DNA from: Macrostomum hystrix
Lineage: Eukaryota; Platyhelminthes; Macrostomidae
Assembly: GCA_950097015.1 (NCBI GenBank)
Contig: CATNEN010000025.1
Coordinates: 5,632,001 to 5,696,000, forward strand
Direction of reading: 5' to 3'
DNA length: 64,000 bases
Under the pieces are notes generated by a model. It was not told the DNA's origin. It worked only from the letters and a program-made list of their open reading frames with translations, and made no database searches. A program made the position numbers and the translations under genes. Of this stretch, positions 1-11,189 are shown piece after piece. Positions within the stretch are counted from its first letter, which is position 1. Each line of letters starts with the position of its first letter.

Positions 1-21
1 TTCATAAAATACTGAAAAGAG

Positions 22-310
22 AGGGTTGTAGACTAGTGTTTCGGCTCAAGACTTGAAGGTCGGGGGTTCGATTCTCGACTACACAAGAACAATCTGTGTC
101 CTTTAGCAAGACACTTAACTCTGCTTGGCTTCAGTTCACCCAGCTGTTAAATAGGTACCAGCATCAGCTGGGGTAATTGAGGCTGGGTGTGGCGTCCCCC
201 CAGTCCATGGACTGAACAGCCGTACGCTGCCTTCAGAGGCGCCGCACAATAGTTGCGGCTGTGCTGTCGGCTGCACATCTGACCCAATTAGTGCTGGCGT
301 AATCAATTAT
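22..310 (+). mobile_element. tRNA-derived SINE, family A, copy 1
   Basis: The 5' part holds a pol III B-box-like GGTTCGATTC at 65-74, preceded by a degenerate A-box-like stretch. The body carries CACCCAGCTGTTAAATAGGT, GTCCATGGACTGAACAGCCG and GTGCTGTCGGCTGCACATCT. The same ordered blocks recur at 16315-16620, in diverged form at 45300-45575, and in antisense at 52415-52640. Several dispersed copies with a tRNA-like head and a non-coding body identify a SINE. The exact ends and target-site duplication were not resolved. Confidence 0.75.
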
Positions 311-788
311 TGTTACTATCATTCAAATGCTTCATCGGAAGGGATTTTCCATGAAAAGTATTATAAACAATCCTTATAGCAGACTGAATCATCATTTTTT
401 AATGAAAATCTACTATGCGTACATATTTACATGATTTCACTCGATCAACTGGTCAATTATTTTGCTTAAGCTGCGCTAAGCACGTGACTCTTAAAATTGA
501 TTTATATATAGTTAAATCAACTAATAGCATTACTAAAAGCTGGCTTTTAATTTTCAAGTTTTTTGTTAAAATTGTAGCTCAATGCAGCAGCGGCAGCACT
601 AGCGATAAAATCACGGATTTTTCTTCTCTGGCCAGCTATTTCAAAGGCCAGAGCAGCAGTTTCAATCGTTGCACTCTGCGCTGCTGCCAGGCTCAGCAGA
701 GGCGCCAGTATGCTTACAGCTATCGGCAGCAGGCTTGTTGGACTGCGACTACTCTAGGCAATGGACATTAGAAATCCTCATTCTTAAG

Positions 789-956
789 CAGTAGAAAGAC
801 TGACACTGTTTTCCCCATAAACACCACGGGGTATTTCAAATACGACAGCTCCCAAACCGAATGACCGATTTTCGTGAAAGTCCACGAGTTCTTGAAAGTT
901 CTTGAATGGGAAAAATGTGGAGTGTTTGAAATACCCCCCTGGTGGTGTCTCTATTG
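789..956. mobile_element. Short inverted-repeat element (MITE-like), about 168 bp
   Basis: The left end starts CAGTAGAAAGAC, and the right end CTCTATTG resembles its inverse. Inside each end, a GGGGTATTTCAAATAC block is matched in inverse orientation by GTGTTTGAAATACCCC, so the element can fold into a long hairpin. The same terminus bounds a larger element at 21306-22274. The element has no coding capacity. TTAA-like bases lie next to its ends, but a target-site duplication is not clear. Confidence 0.6.
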
Positions 957-1204
957 TTGACTATTTTTTGTTAATGTTAAACTTAATCTTAAATTTACTA
1001 GGTCAAATTCGCTTATCTGTTTTTCTGAGACGCATTAGGTCAGCAAGTATTTACTATCAAATCAAATTCTCGAGTTGATTTCTCCTCCGAAGGAGTAGTT
1101 CCGCTCGTGCTATGTAAGGGGTTAGTAAAGCCTTCTTTGTGCATGTAAGACACGAAATCATGTCAAACAGTGCACTCATTAATTCTATTTTAACTTCTTT
1201 TTTT

Positions 1205-1680
1205 TAAACTGCACAGTTTTAACAGTAGAACTACCATGGGGGGTTTTCCCTGACACCCGAACGGAACAATGCAAGCACACGAAACTCAAGAACACGGGCC
1301 AACTTTTTGTTGCGCATCTTCTGAAATAAGAAACAAGTCGCCAGCTCTTCAGACCGTCGAGATATTCAATGTTTCTGGCCGAATGTCCGATTTTTTCCAT
1401 AAGAGCTAGTGTATTTCATACACCCCTCAGTGGGGCCTTGCCAGGCCTTCAAAATTTACAGCATGTCACCCGAGTGTGCCTGCATCATCTCCGTCTTCGG
1501 TGGTCACCTACCTTTATCTAGACGCACTGCTGGACCTTCAAGGGCTACAACAGGTGCAACTAGGCCACTATGAACACCCTGACGCGAATTTCTCAAATTT
1601 CAATGCTCAAGCCAAAATATTAGGCGCAGCTCAACCACAGGACACCATCGCCTAGTCTGTCAACCAATCAGTCACCACCC
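1205..1680. repeat. Dispersed non-coding repeat B, copy 1
   Basis: A block of about 450 bp is shared with 8855-9270. Shared stretches include CCAGCTCTTCAGACCGTCGA, CTAGTGTATTTCATACACCC and CATCTCCGTCTTCGGTGGTC. Similarity stops after CTGTCAACCAATCA. No open frame is conserved between the copies. The left edge TTTTAACAGTAGAA resembles the terminus of the inverted-repeat elements, so this may be a relative of them. Confidence 0.65.
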
Positions 1681-1689
1681 AACGCTGTT

Positions 1690-2480
1690 AGCATTCGGGC
1701 GCTGCCAAAAAAATTGTCTGGGGCCTTGGTATAAAAACGGGCGGCAAAATGGCTTGGTAGTCCTGCTGTTAATTATTTTTTTAATTTGCGCCGAAATCGC
1801 TTCAATTTTTTCTCTAATTTTATAAACAAAATGTATACACCCACGCTATTCCTTTACTGCAAGTAGCTATGCAAATTTACTGAATTAATCGAATTATACT
1901 CGTAATTTACTGTTTCTATGTGCAATCATTTATTCTTGTCTTCAAACAGTTGCCACAAGTCAGTCAATAAATGCTCATTGTTTTTTTTCTTCAATTGCAG
2001 CTTTTGTAGCAAGATGTTTTTTAGTGTCACACTGCAATCTCAGCAAATTTATGCAAAACACATTTATTACTAGTTTCTTACTTAGTCGCGTACTCAACTG
2101 CAACAGATTTAACGGCCAGGTTTTCTGTTGTTGAAATTTTGCCATTCGATGTTTTACTTAAACCAGCTATATCTCAAAAGTATTTGTATTTTTGTGCAAT
2201 GATCTTTTAAAAAATATATATATATATACAATTACCAGTAAAAAAATGTATGAGTATGTTTTCAGCTTGGCTTCATTCGTTCTAAACGCGAATCGCAACA
2301 ATTTATACTACTTATTAAATTTATCGCCGTTGCCCAATTTTGGGAAAGTATTATGATTCTTTGATCAATGATTTTTTTAATTGTTTTCTAATATTGTAAC
2401 TTTAATAATCAGAGGTTGAAAAATATAAGCATATAGAAGTTATTTCAACAGGTTTTTTAAATACTGCTTGGACTTTTCAG
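1690..2480. other. AT-rich non-coding stretch, no gene seen
   Basis: AT-rich sequence with homopolymer and (TA)n runs. A TATAAAAA stretch lies near 1729, but the ATG after it opens only a three-codon frame. It is probably intron or upstream DNA of the FUNDC gene. The missing 5' exon(s) of that gene were not found here and probably lie to the left of the window. Confidence 0.4.
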
Positions 2481-2489
2481 TTTCTTTGG

Positions 2490-3475
2490 CCACCCACCTC
2501 ACTCCTTCCGTTTCTGCCGACACCACCTCACTCCTTCCTTTTCAATCGACACCCACCTCACTCCTTCCTTTTCAATCGACACCCACCTCACTCCTTCCGT
2601 TTCTGCCGACAGCCACCTCACTCCTTCCTTTTCAATCGACACCCACCTCACTCCTTCCTTTTCAATCGACACCCACCTCACTCCTTCCGTTTCTGCCGAC
2701 ACCCACCTCACTCCTTCCTTTTCTGTCGACACCCACCTCACTCCTTCCGTTTCTGCCGACACCCACCTCACTCCTTCCTTTTCTATCGACACCCACCTCA
2801 CTCCTCCGTTACTATCGACACCCACCTCACTCCTTCCGTTACTTTCGACGCCCACCTCACTCTTTCCTTTTCTATCGACACCCACCTCACTCCTTTTGTT
2901 TCCATCGACACCCATCGCCACACTCCTTCCGATACTATCGACACCAACCTCATTCCTTCCTTTTCTATCGACACCCACCTCACTCCTTCCGTTACTATCG
3001 ACACCAACCTCGCTCCTTTCGTTACTATCGACACCAACCTCACTCCTTCCGTTTCCATCGACACCCACCTCACTCCTTCCTTTTCTATCGACACCCACCT
3101 CACTCCTTCCGTTACTTTCGACGCCCACCTCACTCTTTCCTTTTCTATCGACACCCACCTCACTCCTTTTGTTTCCATCGACACCCATCGCCACACTCCT
3201 TCCGATACTATCGACACCAACCTCATTCCTTCCTTTTCTATCGACACCCACCTCACTCCTTCCGTTACTATCGACACCAACCTCGCTCCTTTCGTTACTA
3301 TCGACACCAACCTCACTCCTTCCGTTTCCATCGACACCCACCTCACTCCTTCCTTTTCTATCCACACCCACCTCACTCATTCTTTTTCTGCCGACACAAC
3401 CTCACTTCTTCCGTTACTATCGACACCCACCTCACCCCTTCTGTTTCTACTGACACCCACCTCACTCCATTCTGT
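2490..3475. repeat. Minisatellite in FUNDC intron, about 30-bp unit with higher-order repeat
   Basis: Tandem units contain the core ACACCCACCTCACTCCTTCC followed by a variable pyrimidine tail ending in ATCG. Unit length is about 30 bp, which is why long frames are open on both strands. A multi-unit block starting with GTTACTTTCGACGCCC at 2839 is repeated at 3112, giving a higher-order period near 273 bp. The array stops about 80 bp before the acceptor at 3557. Confidence 0.9.
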
Positions 3476-3557
3476 ATTATTACAAAGCCAGCCAACTCAC
3501 TCCAATCGATTTACACGGTCAGTCCATCCACACCCCAAAATAACATTTCTCTTCCAG

Positions 3558-4061
3558 ACCCAGCATAGCACAAACCAAGAGCCCGGCCAGGAAGATCCGG
3601 CCGACGATCTTCTTGCGCCGCCGCCTTCGCACAGCGATGCCAGTAACAACCATAGCTTCGATTCGAGCAGCGGCGTTAGCAATCAACTGGCCGCTGCGGC
3701 CGCCGAAGCCTCTCGCCGATTGGCCAGCGCTACGCCCGGCCAGCAGGCTATGATTGGCGGAGCCGGCGGCTGTTTCACCGGCTACCTGATTGGTCGGGTC
3801 GGCCGCACAGCGGCGCTAGCCGTTGGCGGCGGGATAATCTGCCTACACTTGGCCCAACAACGCGGCTTTATAACCGTCAACTGGGCCAGACTGAACCAGA
3901 TTCGCCAAAGTTTCGTTCGCGACGCTGAAGCCGCCGCCGCGGTCGGCGGCGGAGGCGGCTTCGCACTGATTGAACGGGCCAGACAGTTTGTTGTCGGACC
4001 CAACGCCTGCTTTGGCACTACATTTGTTGGAGGCTTCTTTATTGGACTGGCCTTTGCCTGA
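3558..4061 (+). CDS. FUNDC: FUN14 domain-containing protein (FUNDC-like), last exon, 5' partial
   Basis: FUNDC proteins sit in the mitochondrial outer membrane. FUNDC1 is a hypoxia-responsive mitophagy receptor that also works at ER-mitochondria contacts. The exon follows an acceptor TTCTCTTCCAG at 3547-3557 and stays open in phase 0 for 168 codons to TGA. It first encodes a low-complexity acidic/Ala-rich segment. Then comes the FUN14 core: a glycine-rich helix (GYLIGRVGRTAALAVGGG), LAQQRGFITVNW, a basic linker, and a C-terminal GGFFIGLAFA, which aligns well with the end of animal FUNDC1/2. No in-frame ATG precedes the domain in this exon, so at least one upstream exon is missing. That exon would carry any LC3-interacting YxxL motif. 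FUNDC1 and FUNDC2 cannot be told apart here. Confidence 0.85.
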   Translation, partial: TQHSTNQEPGQEDPADDLLAPPPSHSDASNNHSFDSSSGVSNQLAAAAAEASRRLASATPGQQAMIGGAGGCFTGYLIGRVGRTAALAVGGGIICLHLAQQRGFITVNWARLNQIRQSFVRDAEAAAAVGGGGGFALIERARQFVVGPNACFGTTFVGGFFIGLAFA

Positions 4062-4164
4062 ACACTCGCACTGCCATTTAGGATAAATCTTATCGTTCTT
4101 GTGCTTTCGTCTATCTTTTTGACGTCATAGGAAGGGATTGGGGACAATTTCTTGTTGACGTTGA

Positions 4165-4525
4165 GGAATTTTTGTTTGGGTATGGGATTAGGCCTTGTTG
4201 GGGTATGGGATTAGGCCTTGTTGGGGTATGGGATTAGGCCTTGTTGAGGTATGGGATTAGGCCTCGTTAATGGTAGGGGATTAGGCCTCGTTAATGGTAG
4301 GGGATTAGGTCTTGCTGAGGTATGGGATTAGGCTTTGTTGAGGTATGGGATTAGGCTTTGTTGAGGTATGGGATTAGGCTTTGTTGAGGTATGGGATTAG
4401 GCTTTGTTGAGGTATGGGATTAGGCTTTGCTGAGGTATGGGATTAGACTTTGCTGAGGTATGGGATTAGGCCTTGTTGAGGTATGGGATTAGGCCTTGTT
4501 GAGGTATAGGATTAGGCCTTGTTGA
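4165..4525. repeat. Minisatellite downstream of FUNDC, about 23-bp unit
   Basis: About 15 units built on GTATGGGATTAGGCTTTGTT. It begins about 105 bp after the FUNDC stop and ends before an AATAAA at 4681, so it probably lies inside the 3' UTR. Confidence 0.85.
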
Positions 4526-4680
4526 GCTTGAGAATGGGTTTAATGTTAATAATTAAATTATGTAAGATTCCGAATTGTTCAAATCAAGCTTAGTTTGTTA
4601 GTATGCACTTTAGCAGTTTGTTATTAGTGTCTATTGTGTATAATTTGTGTATAATGTTTGCATGTTATAATTGCTTTAAA

Positions 4681-4686
4681 AATAAA
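4681..4686 (+). promoter_or_regulatory. Candidate poly(A) signal for FUNDC
   Basis: The first canonical AATAAA downstream of the FUNDC stop codon, about 620 bp away with the 23-bp array in between. Inferred from the motif only. Confidence 0.4.
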
Positions 4687-4884
4687 GGAATTTCAGAGTA
4701 TGTCTACAACTTACCATTCGAATCGAGTCAGCGACCTGTTCAATTTGTACTTTTAATAGTTATCGTTTCAGCAAAGTCATTGTTTGTCATATTTTTTTTA
4801 TATTACTGACCTTAAGAACTTTCTTTTAAGTTGGCTCTATTATTGCACCTTAGTTCGAGTACTGGAATGATTCGATTCATCCCG

Positions 4885-5650
4885 TCACTCACACAGCCTC
4901 TCCTGTCACTCACACAGCCTCTCCTGTCACTCACACAGCCTCTCCTGTCACTCACACAGCCTCTCCTGTCACTCACACAGCCTCCACTGTCACTCACACA
5001 GCCTCCACTGTCACTCACACAGCCTCCCTGTCACTCACACAGCCTCCACTGTCACTCACACAGCCTCCCTGTCACTCACACAGCCTCTCCTGTCACTCAC
5101 ACAGCCTCCCTGTCACTCACACAGCCTCCCTGTCACTCACACAGCCTCCCCTGTCACTCACACAGCCTCCCCTGTCACTCACACAGCCTCCCCTGTCACT
5201 CACACAGCCTCCACTGTCACTCACACAGCCTCCCTGTCACTCACACAGCCTCCCCTGTCACTCACACAGCCTCCCCTGTCACTCACACAGCCTCCACTGT
5301 CACTCACACAGCCTCCCCTGTCACTCACACAGCCTCCCCTGTCACTCACACAGCCTCCCCTGTCACTCACACAGCCTCCACTGTCACTCACACAGCCTCC
5401 CTGTCACTCACACAGCCTCCCTGTCACTCACACAGCCTCCCTGTCACTCACACAGCCTCCTTGTCACTCACACAGCCTCCTTGTCACTCACACAGCCTCC
5501 CTGTCACTCACACAGCCTCCTTGTCACTCACACAGCCTCCTTGTCACTCACACAGCCTCCCTGTCACTCACACAGCCTCCCTGTCACTCACACAGCCTCC
5601 ACTGTCACTCGCGCAGCCTCCCCTGTCACTCGCGCAGCCTTCCCTGTCTG
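4885..5650. repeat. Minisatellite, 20-21-bp unit
   Basis: Roughly 37 units of TGTCACTCACACAGCCTCCC with 20- and 21-bp length variants. The last two units mutate to GCGCAGCCT. The variants form local runs of CC, CA or TT at the junction, which suggests stepwise amplification of sub-blocks. The long frame spanning it is a repeat translation. Confidence 0.9.
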
Positions 5651-6029
5651 AGTGTAACTATGCGGTAAAGTATTACTCATATATCAGTAGTGTCTATAGT
5701 TTCTTGTTAAACGCTAACCAGCTGCATTACCTATGGTTATACATTCGTTCTGTATTTTCATGTGTTAATTGATAACCGCTGGACCTGTGTAACATGGGCT
5801 GATTTTATCTGAATATCTTGGTGAAAAGCGATACGTTTTATTCAAATATTTTCGACATTTTCATTAGGCTCCGCTTTAAAGTTAAAAATATATCGACAAT
5901 GTAGTTTCTAAACTACAGATGAATGATTTTTCAATGAAATTCTATTGCTTTTTACAGACTTGAAAATTAAATTTTCATTTCAAAACCCTGGTTTTTTCTG
6001 CATTTAGAAATATGGAATGCGGATATAGA

Positions 6030-6530
6030 ATTCTTAATGCGGATCCTGCTGCGATTATTAATGCGGATCCTGCTGCGATTCTTAATGCGGATCCTGCTGC
6101 GATTCTTAATGCGGATCCTGCTGCGATTCTTAATGCGGATCCTGCTGCGATTATTAATGCGGATCCTGCTGCGATTATTAATGCGGATCCTGCTGCGATT
6201 CTTAATGCGGATCCTGCTGCGATTCTTAATGCGGATCGTGTTGTGATTCCTAATGCGGATCCTGCTGCGATTATTAATGCGGATCCTGCTGCGATTATTA
6301 TTGCGGATCCTGCTGTGATTCCTAATGCGGATCCTGCTGCGATTCTTAGTGCGAATCCTGCTGTGATTCCTAATGCGGATCGTGCTGCGATTCCTAATGC
6401 GGATCCTGCTGCGATTCTTAATCCGCATCCTTCTGCGATTCTTAATGCGGATCCTGCTGTGATTCCTAATACGGATCCTGCTGCGATTCCTAATGCGGAT
6501 CCTGCTGTGATTATTAATGCGGATCCTGCC
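6030..6530. repeat. Minisatellite, 24-bp unit
   Basis: About 21 units containing GCGGATCCTGCTGCGATT. The 24-bp period is a multiple of three and stop-free, so frames are open on both strands. No splice or start context supports translation. Confidence 0.88.
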
Positions 6531-6619
6531 TGCGTGTCTGCGATTAATCCTAAAAGCCTATTCCTGATAACGCACAAACTATGTCTACTGCATGCTAGTA
6601 ACGAATGGGTATCAGCTTA

Positions 6620-8100
6620 CAGACGGAGTGGATAACAGCTGACAGACAGGAAGTGGATATCAGCTGACAGACAGGAAGTGGATATCAGCTGATAGAAAGG
6701 GAGTGGATAACATCTGACAGACAGGAAGTGGATATTAGCTGACAGACAGGAAGTGGATATCAGCTGACAGACAGGAAGTGGATATCAGCTGGCAGACAGG
6801 AAGTGGATATCAGCTGATAGAAAGGGAGTGGATAACATCTGACAGACAGGAAGTGGATATTAGCTGACAGACAGGAAGTGGATATCAGCTGACAGACAGG
6901 AAGTGGATATCAGCTGACAGACAGGAAGTGGATATCAGCTGACAGTCAGGAAGTGGATATCAGCTGATAGACAGGAAGTGGATATTAGCTGACAGACAGG
7001 AAGTAGATATCAGCTGACAGACAGGAAGTGGATATCAGCTGACAGACAGGAAGTGGATATCAGCTGGCAGACAGGAAGTGGATATCAGCTGACAGTCAGG
7101 AAGTGGATATCAGCTGATAGACAGGAAGTGGATATTAGCTGACAGACAGGAAGTAGATATCAGCTGACAGACAGGAAGTGGATATCAGCTGACAGACAGG
7201 AAGTGGATATCAGCTGATAGAAAGGAAGTGGATATCAGCTGACAGACAGGAAGTGGATATCAGCTGACAGACAGGAAGTGGATATCAGCTGACAGACAGG
7301 AAGTGGATATTAGCTGACAGACAGGAAGTGGATATCAGCTGGCAGACAGGAAGTGGATATCAGCTGACAGACAGGAAGTGGATATCAGCTGATAGACAGG
7401 AAGTGGATATCAGCTGACAGACAGGAAGTGGATATCAGCTGACAGACAGGAAGTGGATATCAGCTGACAGACAGGAAGTGGATATCAGCTGACAGACAGG
7501 AAGTGGATATTAGCTGACAGACAGGAAGTGGATATCAGCTGATAGAAAGGAAGTGGATATCAGCTGACAGACAGGAAGTGGATATCAGCTGACAGACAGG
7601 AAGTGGATATCAGCTGGCAGACAGGAAGTGGATATCAGCTGACAGACAGGAAGTGGATATCAGCTGACAGTCAGGAAGTGGATATCAGCTGATAGACAGG
7701 AAGTGGATATCAGCTGATAGACAGGAAGTGGATATCAGCTGATAGACAGGAAGTGGATATCAGCTGACAGACAGGAAGTGGATATCAGCTGATAGACAGG
7801 AAGTGGATATCAGCTGATAGACAGGAAGTGGATATCAGCTGACAGACAGGAAGTGGATATCAGCTGACAGTCAGGAAGTGGATATCAGCTGATAGACAGG
7901 AAGTGGATATCAGCTGATAGACAGGAAGTGGATATCAGCTGATAGACAGGAAGTGGATATCAGCTGACAGACAGGAAGTGGATATCAGCTGACAGACAGG
8001 AAGTGGATATCAGCTGATAGACAGGAAGTGGATATCAGCTGACAGACAGGAAGTGGATATCAGCTAACAGACGGGGGTGGATATCAGCTGATAGAAAGGG
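6620..8100. repeat. Minisatellite, 25-bp unit, about 58 copies, upstream of the amidase gene
   Basis: The unit reads GATATCAGCTGACAGACAGG followed by AAGTG. Variants GATAG, GGCAG and TCAGG recur in ordered blocks. Each unit contains ACAGGAAGTG, which matches the ETS-family consensus, and CAGCTG, an E-box. The array ends about 100 bp before the amidase start codon. Confidence 0.93.
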
Positions 8101-8199
8101 AGCGGGTTTGTAACTCGCACATATTCTGGAATTCATGTCGCGTATGTTTAAGTCGCTTATCTCATACAGCTTGAACTCAATACATCAACAGTCACAGCC

Positions 8200-10609
8200 A
8201 TGAGCGCCGCTCGCTTTGCCCGCACCGCCTCCGCCTCGACGCGCCGCCGCCTGTCCTCCTTCTACAGCCGGCAGGCGGTGCGACAGCCGTCGCTGGCGGA
8301 GCTGCGCCGACTGTCGGACAAGTTCGGCTTCGGCGCAACTGACTCGGAGCTGGCCTCCTACCAGCAGCTTATCGGCGAGCTGTCCGCCTCGCTGACTTCA
8401 CTGGACAGAACGGAAAATCCGCTGACTGCCGCCTCCGGCTTGTCGTCAACGTTGCCACGGAGCTGCGGGTATCGGGCCAGAGCAAGTGACAATCCGGGCA
8501 ACGCCTGGTACTGGCGCTGCGACGTAGCCGACGCTTCAGCGCCGCGTGACGGCCTTCTGGCCGGCAAGACCCTGGCGTTGAAGGACAACCTGAGCCTGGC
8601 CGGCGTCCCGATGATGAACGGCTCCAAGCTGCTCGAGGGTTTCGTGCCAGTCCAGGACGCCACGGTGGTCAGCCGGATCCTCGGCGCCGGCGGCCGCATC
8701 GTCGGCAAGGCTGTCTGCGAGGATCTGTGCTTCAGGTACATTTTCAGATTGACCTTTGTTATTGTTAATAAGTCTGGGGTAGAACACGGGACCCTTTTAC
8801 GGGCCCTGCTGCCCCTCGTGTCAGCCAAAGCTCTTACGATACCTTTTTTTGAGTATTTAACAGTTGAAATACCAAGGCAGATTCCCAGACAATTTTTTGT
8901 GCTGCACCCGAACGGAGCCAACTTTTTGTTATGCATCCTTTAAGACGAGAATCAAGTCGCCAGCTCTTCAGACCGTCGAGATATTCAATCGTTCTGGTGT
9001 TTTCCCATAAGCGCTAGTGTATTTCATACACCCCTATACACGAATTTGCCTTCAAAATTAATCAGCATGTCACCCGAATGTGCCTGCGTCATCTCCGTCT
9101 TCGGTGGTCACCTACATTTGTCTAGACGGACTGCTGGACCTTCAAGGGCTACAACAGGTGCGACTAGGCCACTATGGACACCCTGACGCGAATTTCTCCA
9201 ATTTCACTGATCAAGCCAAAATATTAGGCTCAGCTCAACTACAGGACACCCTCGCCTAGTCTGTCAACCAATCAATTATCAATTTTTTGCTATTTTACTT
9301 TGAGTGTAGTTTTATTTTTCTTATGAAAATATGTATTTAATTTTTGAAACATTTAATTAAATTTAGGAGCATGCCAGAGCCCAACAGTGTCCTACTATGA
9401 GTAGCATAGAAAACTTAATATTGATTACATTGCGCCATGCGACCGAAAGATAAATTTATTTAGACTATTTTCACCCTACTGCAAGTAGTCTATTCTGTTC
9501 CCTAAAACTCCAGCGGCGCCAGCCACACCAGCTTCAAAGGAGCCGTGCCTAACCCGCACTCGGAGCTGCACTCGGCCGGCGGCTCGAGCTCCGGCTGCGG
9601 CTACCTGGTTGCCAGGGGGCTGGTTGATATGGCGATCGGCGGCGACCAGGGCGGCTCTATCCGCATTCCAAGCGCCTGGTGCGGCATCGTCGGACTGAAG
9701 CCGAGCTTCGGGCTGGTGCCGTACACTGGCGCGTTCTCCATGATGCGCGGCATCGACCACCTAGGCCCGATGACGCGCACCGTGACGGACGCGGCTCGGC
9801 TGTTGGAGGCGATCGCCGGCTGGGACGGCGGCCTCGACCCGCGGCAGCCGCGCGACATGCGCACGGAGAATTACACTGGCCTTCTAAAAGGTGACCTCGC
9901 TAAACATTCGTTCGGCGTCCTTCGAGAGGCCTTCCACGGCGTCGATGAGGAGGTCGACTCGGCCGTCTGGTCGCTGGCCAGCCGGCTGAAGAGCGCCGGC
10001 GCCCGCGTGTCGGAGGTTTCGGTGCCGCTGCACAAGCAGGTGGACGCGTTCTACCTGCCCTACCTGCTGCACGGCTTCCGGGCCACCTACCTGACTGACG
10101 GAGCCCTGCCAGTTGATGACGCCTACGTCAATCCCGACGCTGTCGATGCCATGTTCAAAGGCCGTCGCACCTTCGCGGCCGACAATCAGCACATTGTGAA
10201 GGTTGTGATGCTGATGTCCGAGTTTCTAGCCAACGGCTACGGCCTCAAACAGTTCAGCCAGGCCGCCGCGTGGATACGGGAACTGCGGCGTTGCTATGAC
10301 AACGCACTGACCGGCGTCGACGGTGTGGACTTCCTGCTGATGCCGACACTGCCAATGCGTCCGCCGCTTTTAATCGACCAATCGGTCAGCGTGACGGAGG
10401 TCTTTCATCACGGGCTCGGCATGATCGCCAACACCGCCGCCTTCAACGCCACCGGCCATCCGGCCATCACCATCAACTGTGGCCGGACCGGAGGCCAATA
10501 TCGACTGCCGATCGGCGCCATGCTGGTCGGACGACACTTTGAGGATGCCAAACTGTTGGATGCGGCATTCGGCGTCGAGCAACTGTGCGGTAGTTTTAAC
10601 AGCGCCTAA
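8200..10609 (+). CDS. Amidase-signature family amidohydrolase, bacterial AmdA-like, two exons
   Basis: Predicted to hydrolyse an amide to acid and ammonia. The physiological substrate is unknown. Exons are 8200-8735 and 9514-10609, joined AG|C in phase 2, giving 543 residues. The N-terminus is rich in Arg, Ser and Ala, like a mitochondrial targeting peptide. Visible landmarks are the catalytic Lys in TLALKDN, the cis-Ser region HSAGGSSSG, and the nucleophile Ser in [31 protein letters not shown] and the C-terminal [15 protein letters not shown] and MLVGRHFED follow. From memory these resemble bacterial enantioselective amidases (Rhodococcus AmdA type) more than GatA or FAAH. The exon junction restores the CFSGASHTS motif, which supports the splice model. 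The 778-bp intron holds dispersed repeat B. Bacterial ancestry is an inference. Confidence 0.9.
8855..9270. repeat. Dispersed non-coding repeat B, copy 2, in the amidase intron
   Basis: Shares most of its length with 1205-1680, including CATCTCCGTCTTCGGTGGTC and CCACTATGGACACCCTGACG. It lies entirely within the amidase intron (8736-9513). Copy 1 has an extra stretch near 1265-1290 that is absent here. Confidence 0.65.
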
Positions 10610-10786
10610 TCGCATCGATTTGGAACCATTCAGTGATAACAATTAGATACTAAGTTAACGCTTTATTACTCGAAATTTTCCATCGATTGCTAACTTTACT
10701 ATTAGTTTATTTTTCAGTATTTTTGCTTTTTTAACCAACCGTTGCTTAACCAACGAGTTCTAATCAGGCAGTTTTTCGATTCGATA

Positions 10787-10792
10787 AATAAA
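10787..10792 (+). promoter_or_regulatory. Candidate poly(A) signal for the amidase gene
   Basis: AATAAA about 178 bp downstream of the TAA stop at 10607-10609, in AT-rich DNA, with no competing signal closer to the stop. Confidence 0.5.
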
Positions 10793-11189
10793 CTATACAA
10801 TCTTTTCTTATTGATGATCTCTTAGCAGAGTTAAATGGCCTAGTTTATCTCTCACTTTCGTAAACGCAGTACAGAATTTTCTTTGATGCGCATTCCACCA
10901 GTTTTCCGTGTCACCGTCAATCATTTGATGACAGCTGATGTCGCATGGGTCCAACTGTGACCTATGTTTGTTAGCTTCAACCGAATGAATAGGCCAGTCT
11001 GAAAAGTAGTTTAAGGAATCTTTGAGCCGAACTATTCGACCGAATTGTAATGCCGGCCTGGATTTTTTTGGTGTTTAACCTTCAGCATGCGCACTGCAGA
11101 TAAGAAATTAATCGTATTCAGTTTGTTGGTTCTGAGAAAAAAATAAACTGACAAAAATCGGCCCCAAACCGAAGCATTTCTTTAGAAAC

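Noticed and set aside
415-771. 118-codon open frame near the left edge
   Set aside because: No recognisable domain, no splice support and AT-rich surroundings. It does not resemble a missing FUNDC 5' exon.
1725-1745. TATA box with a downstream gene start
   Set aside because: TATAAAAA is present, but the ATG after it is followed by a stop after two codons, and no gene follows nearby.
2468-3568. 366-codon + frame and opposite-strand frames over the 30-bp array
   Set aside because: It is a translation of tandem units whose period is a multiple of three and lacks stops. It ends in a different frame from the real FUNDC exon.
4831-5772. 313-codon frame over the 20/21-bp array
   Set aside because: Repeat translation of TCACTCACACAGCC units, with nothing gene-like outside the array.
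6620-8100. Possible CRISPR array or satellite centromere
   Set aside because: There are no unique spacers between repeats, and the setting is a eukaryotic genome. The 25-bp head-to-tail unit is a simple minisatellite.
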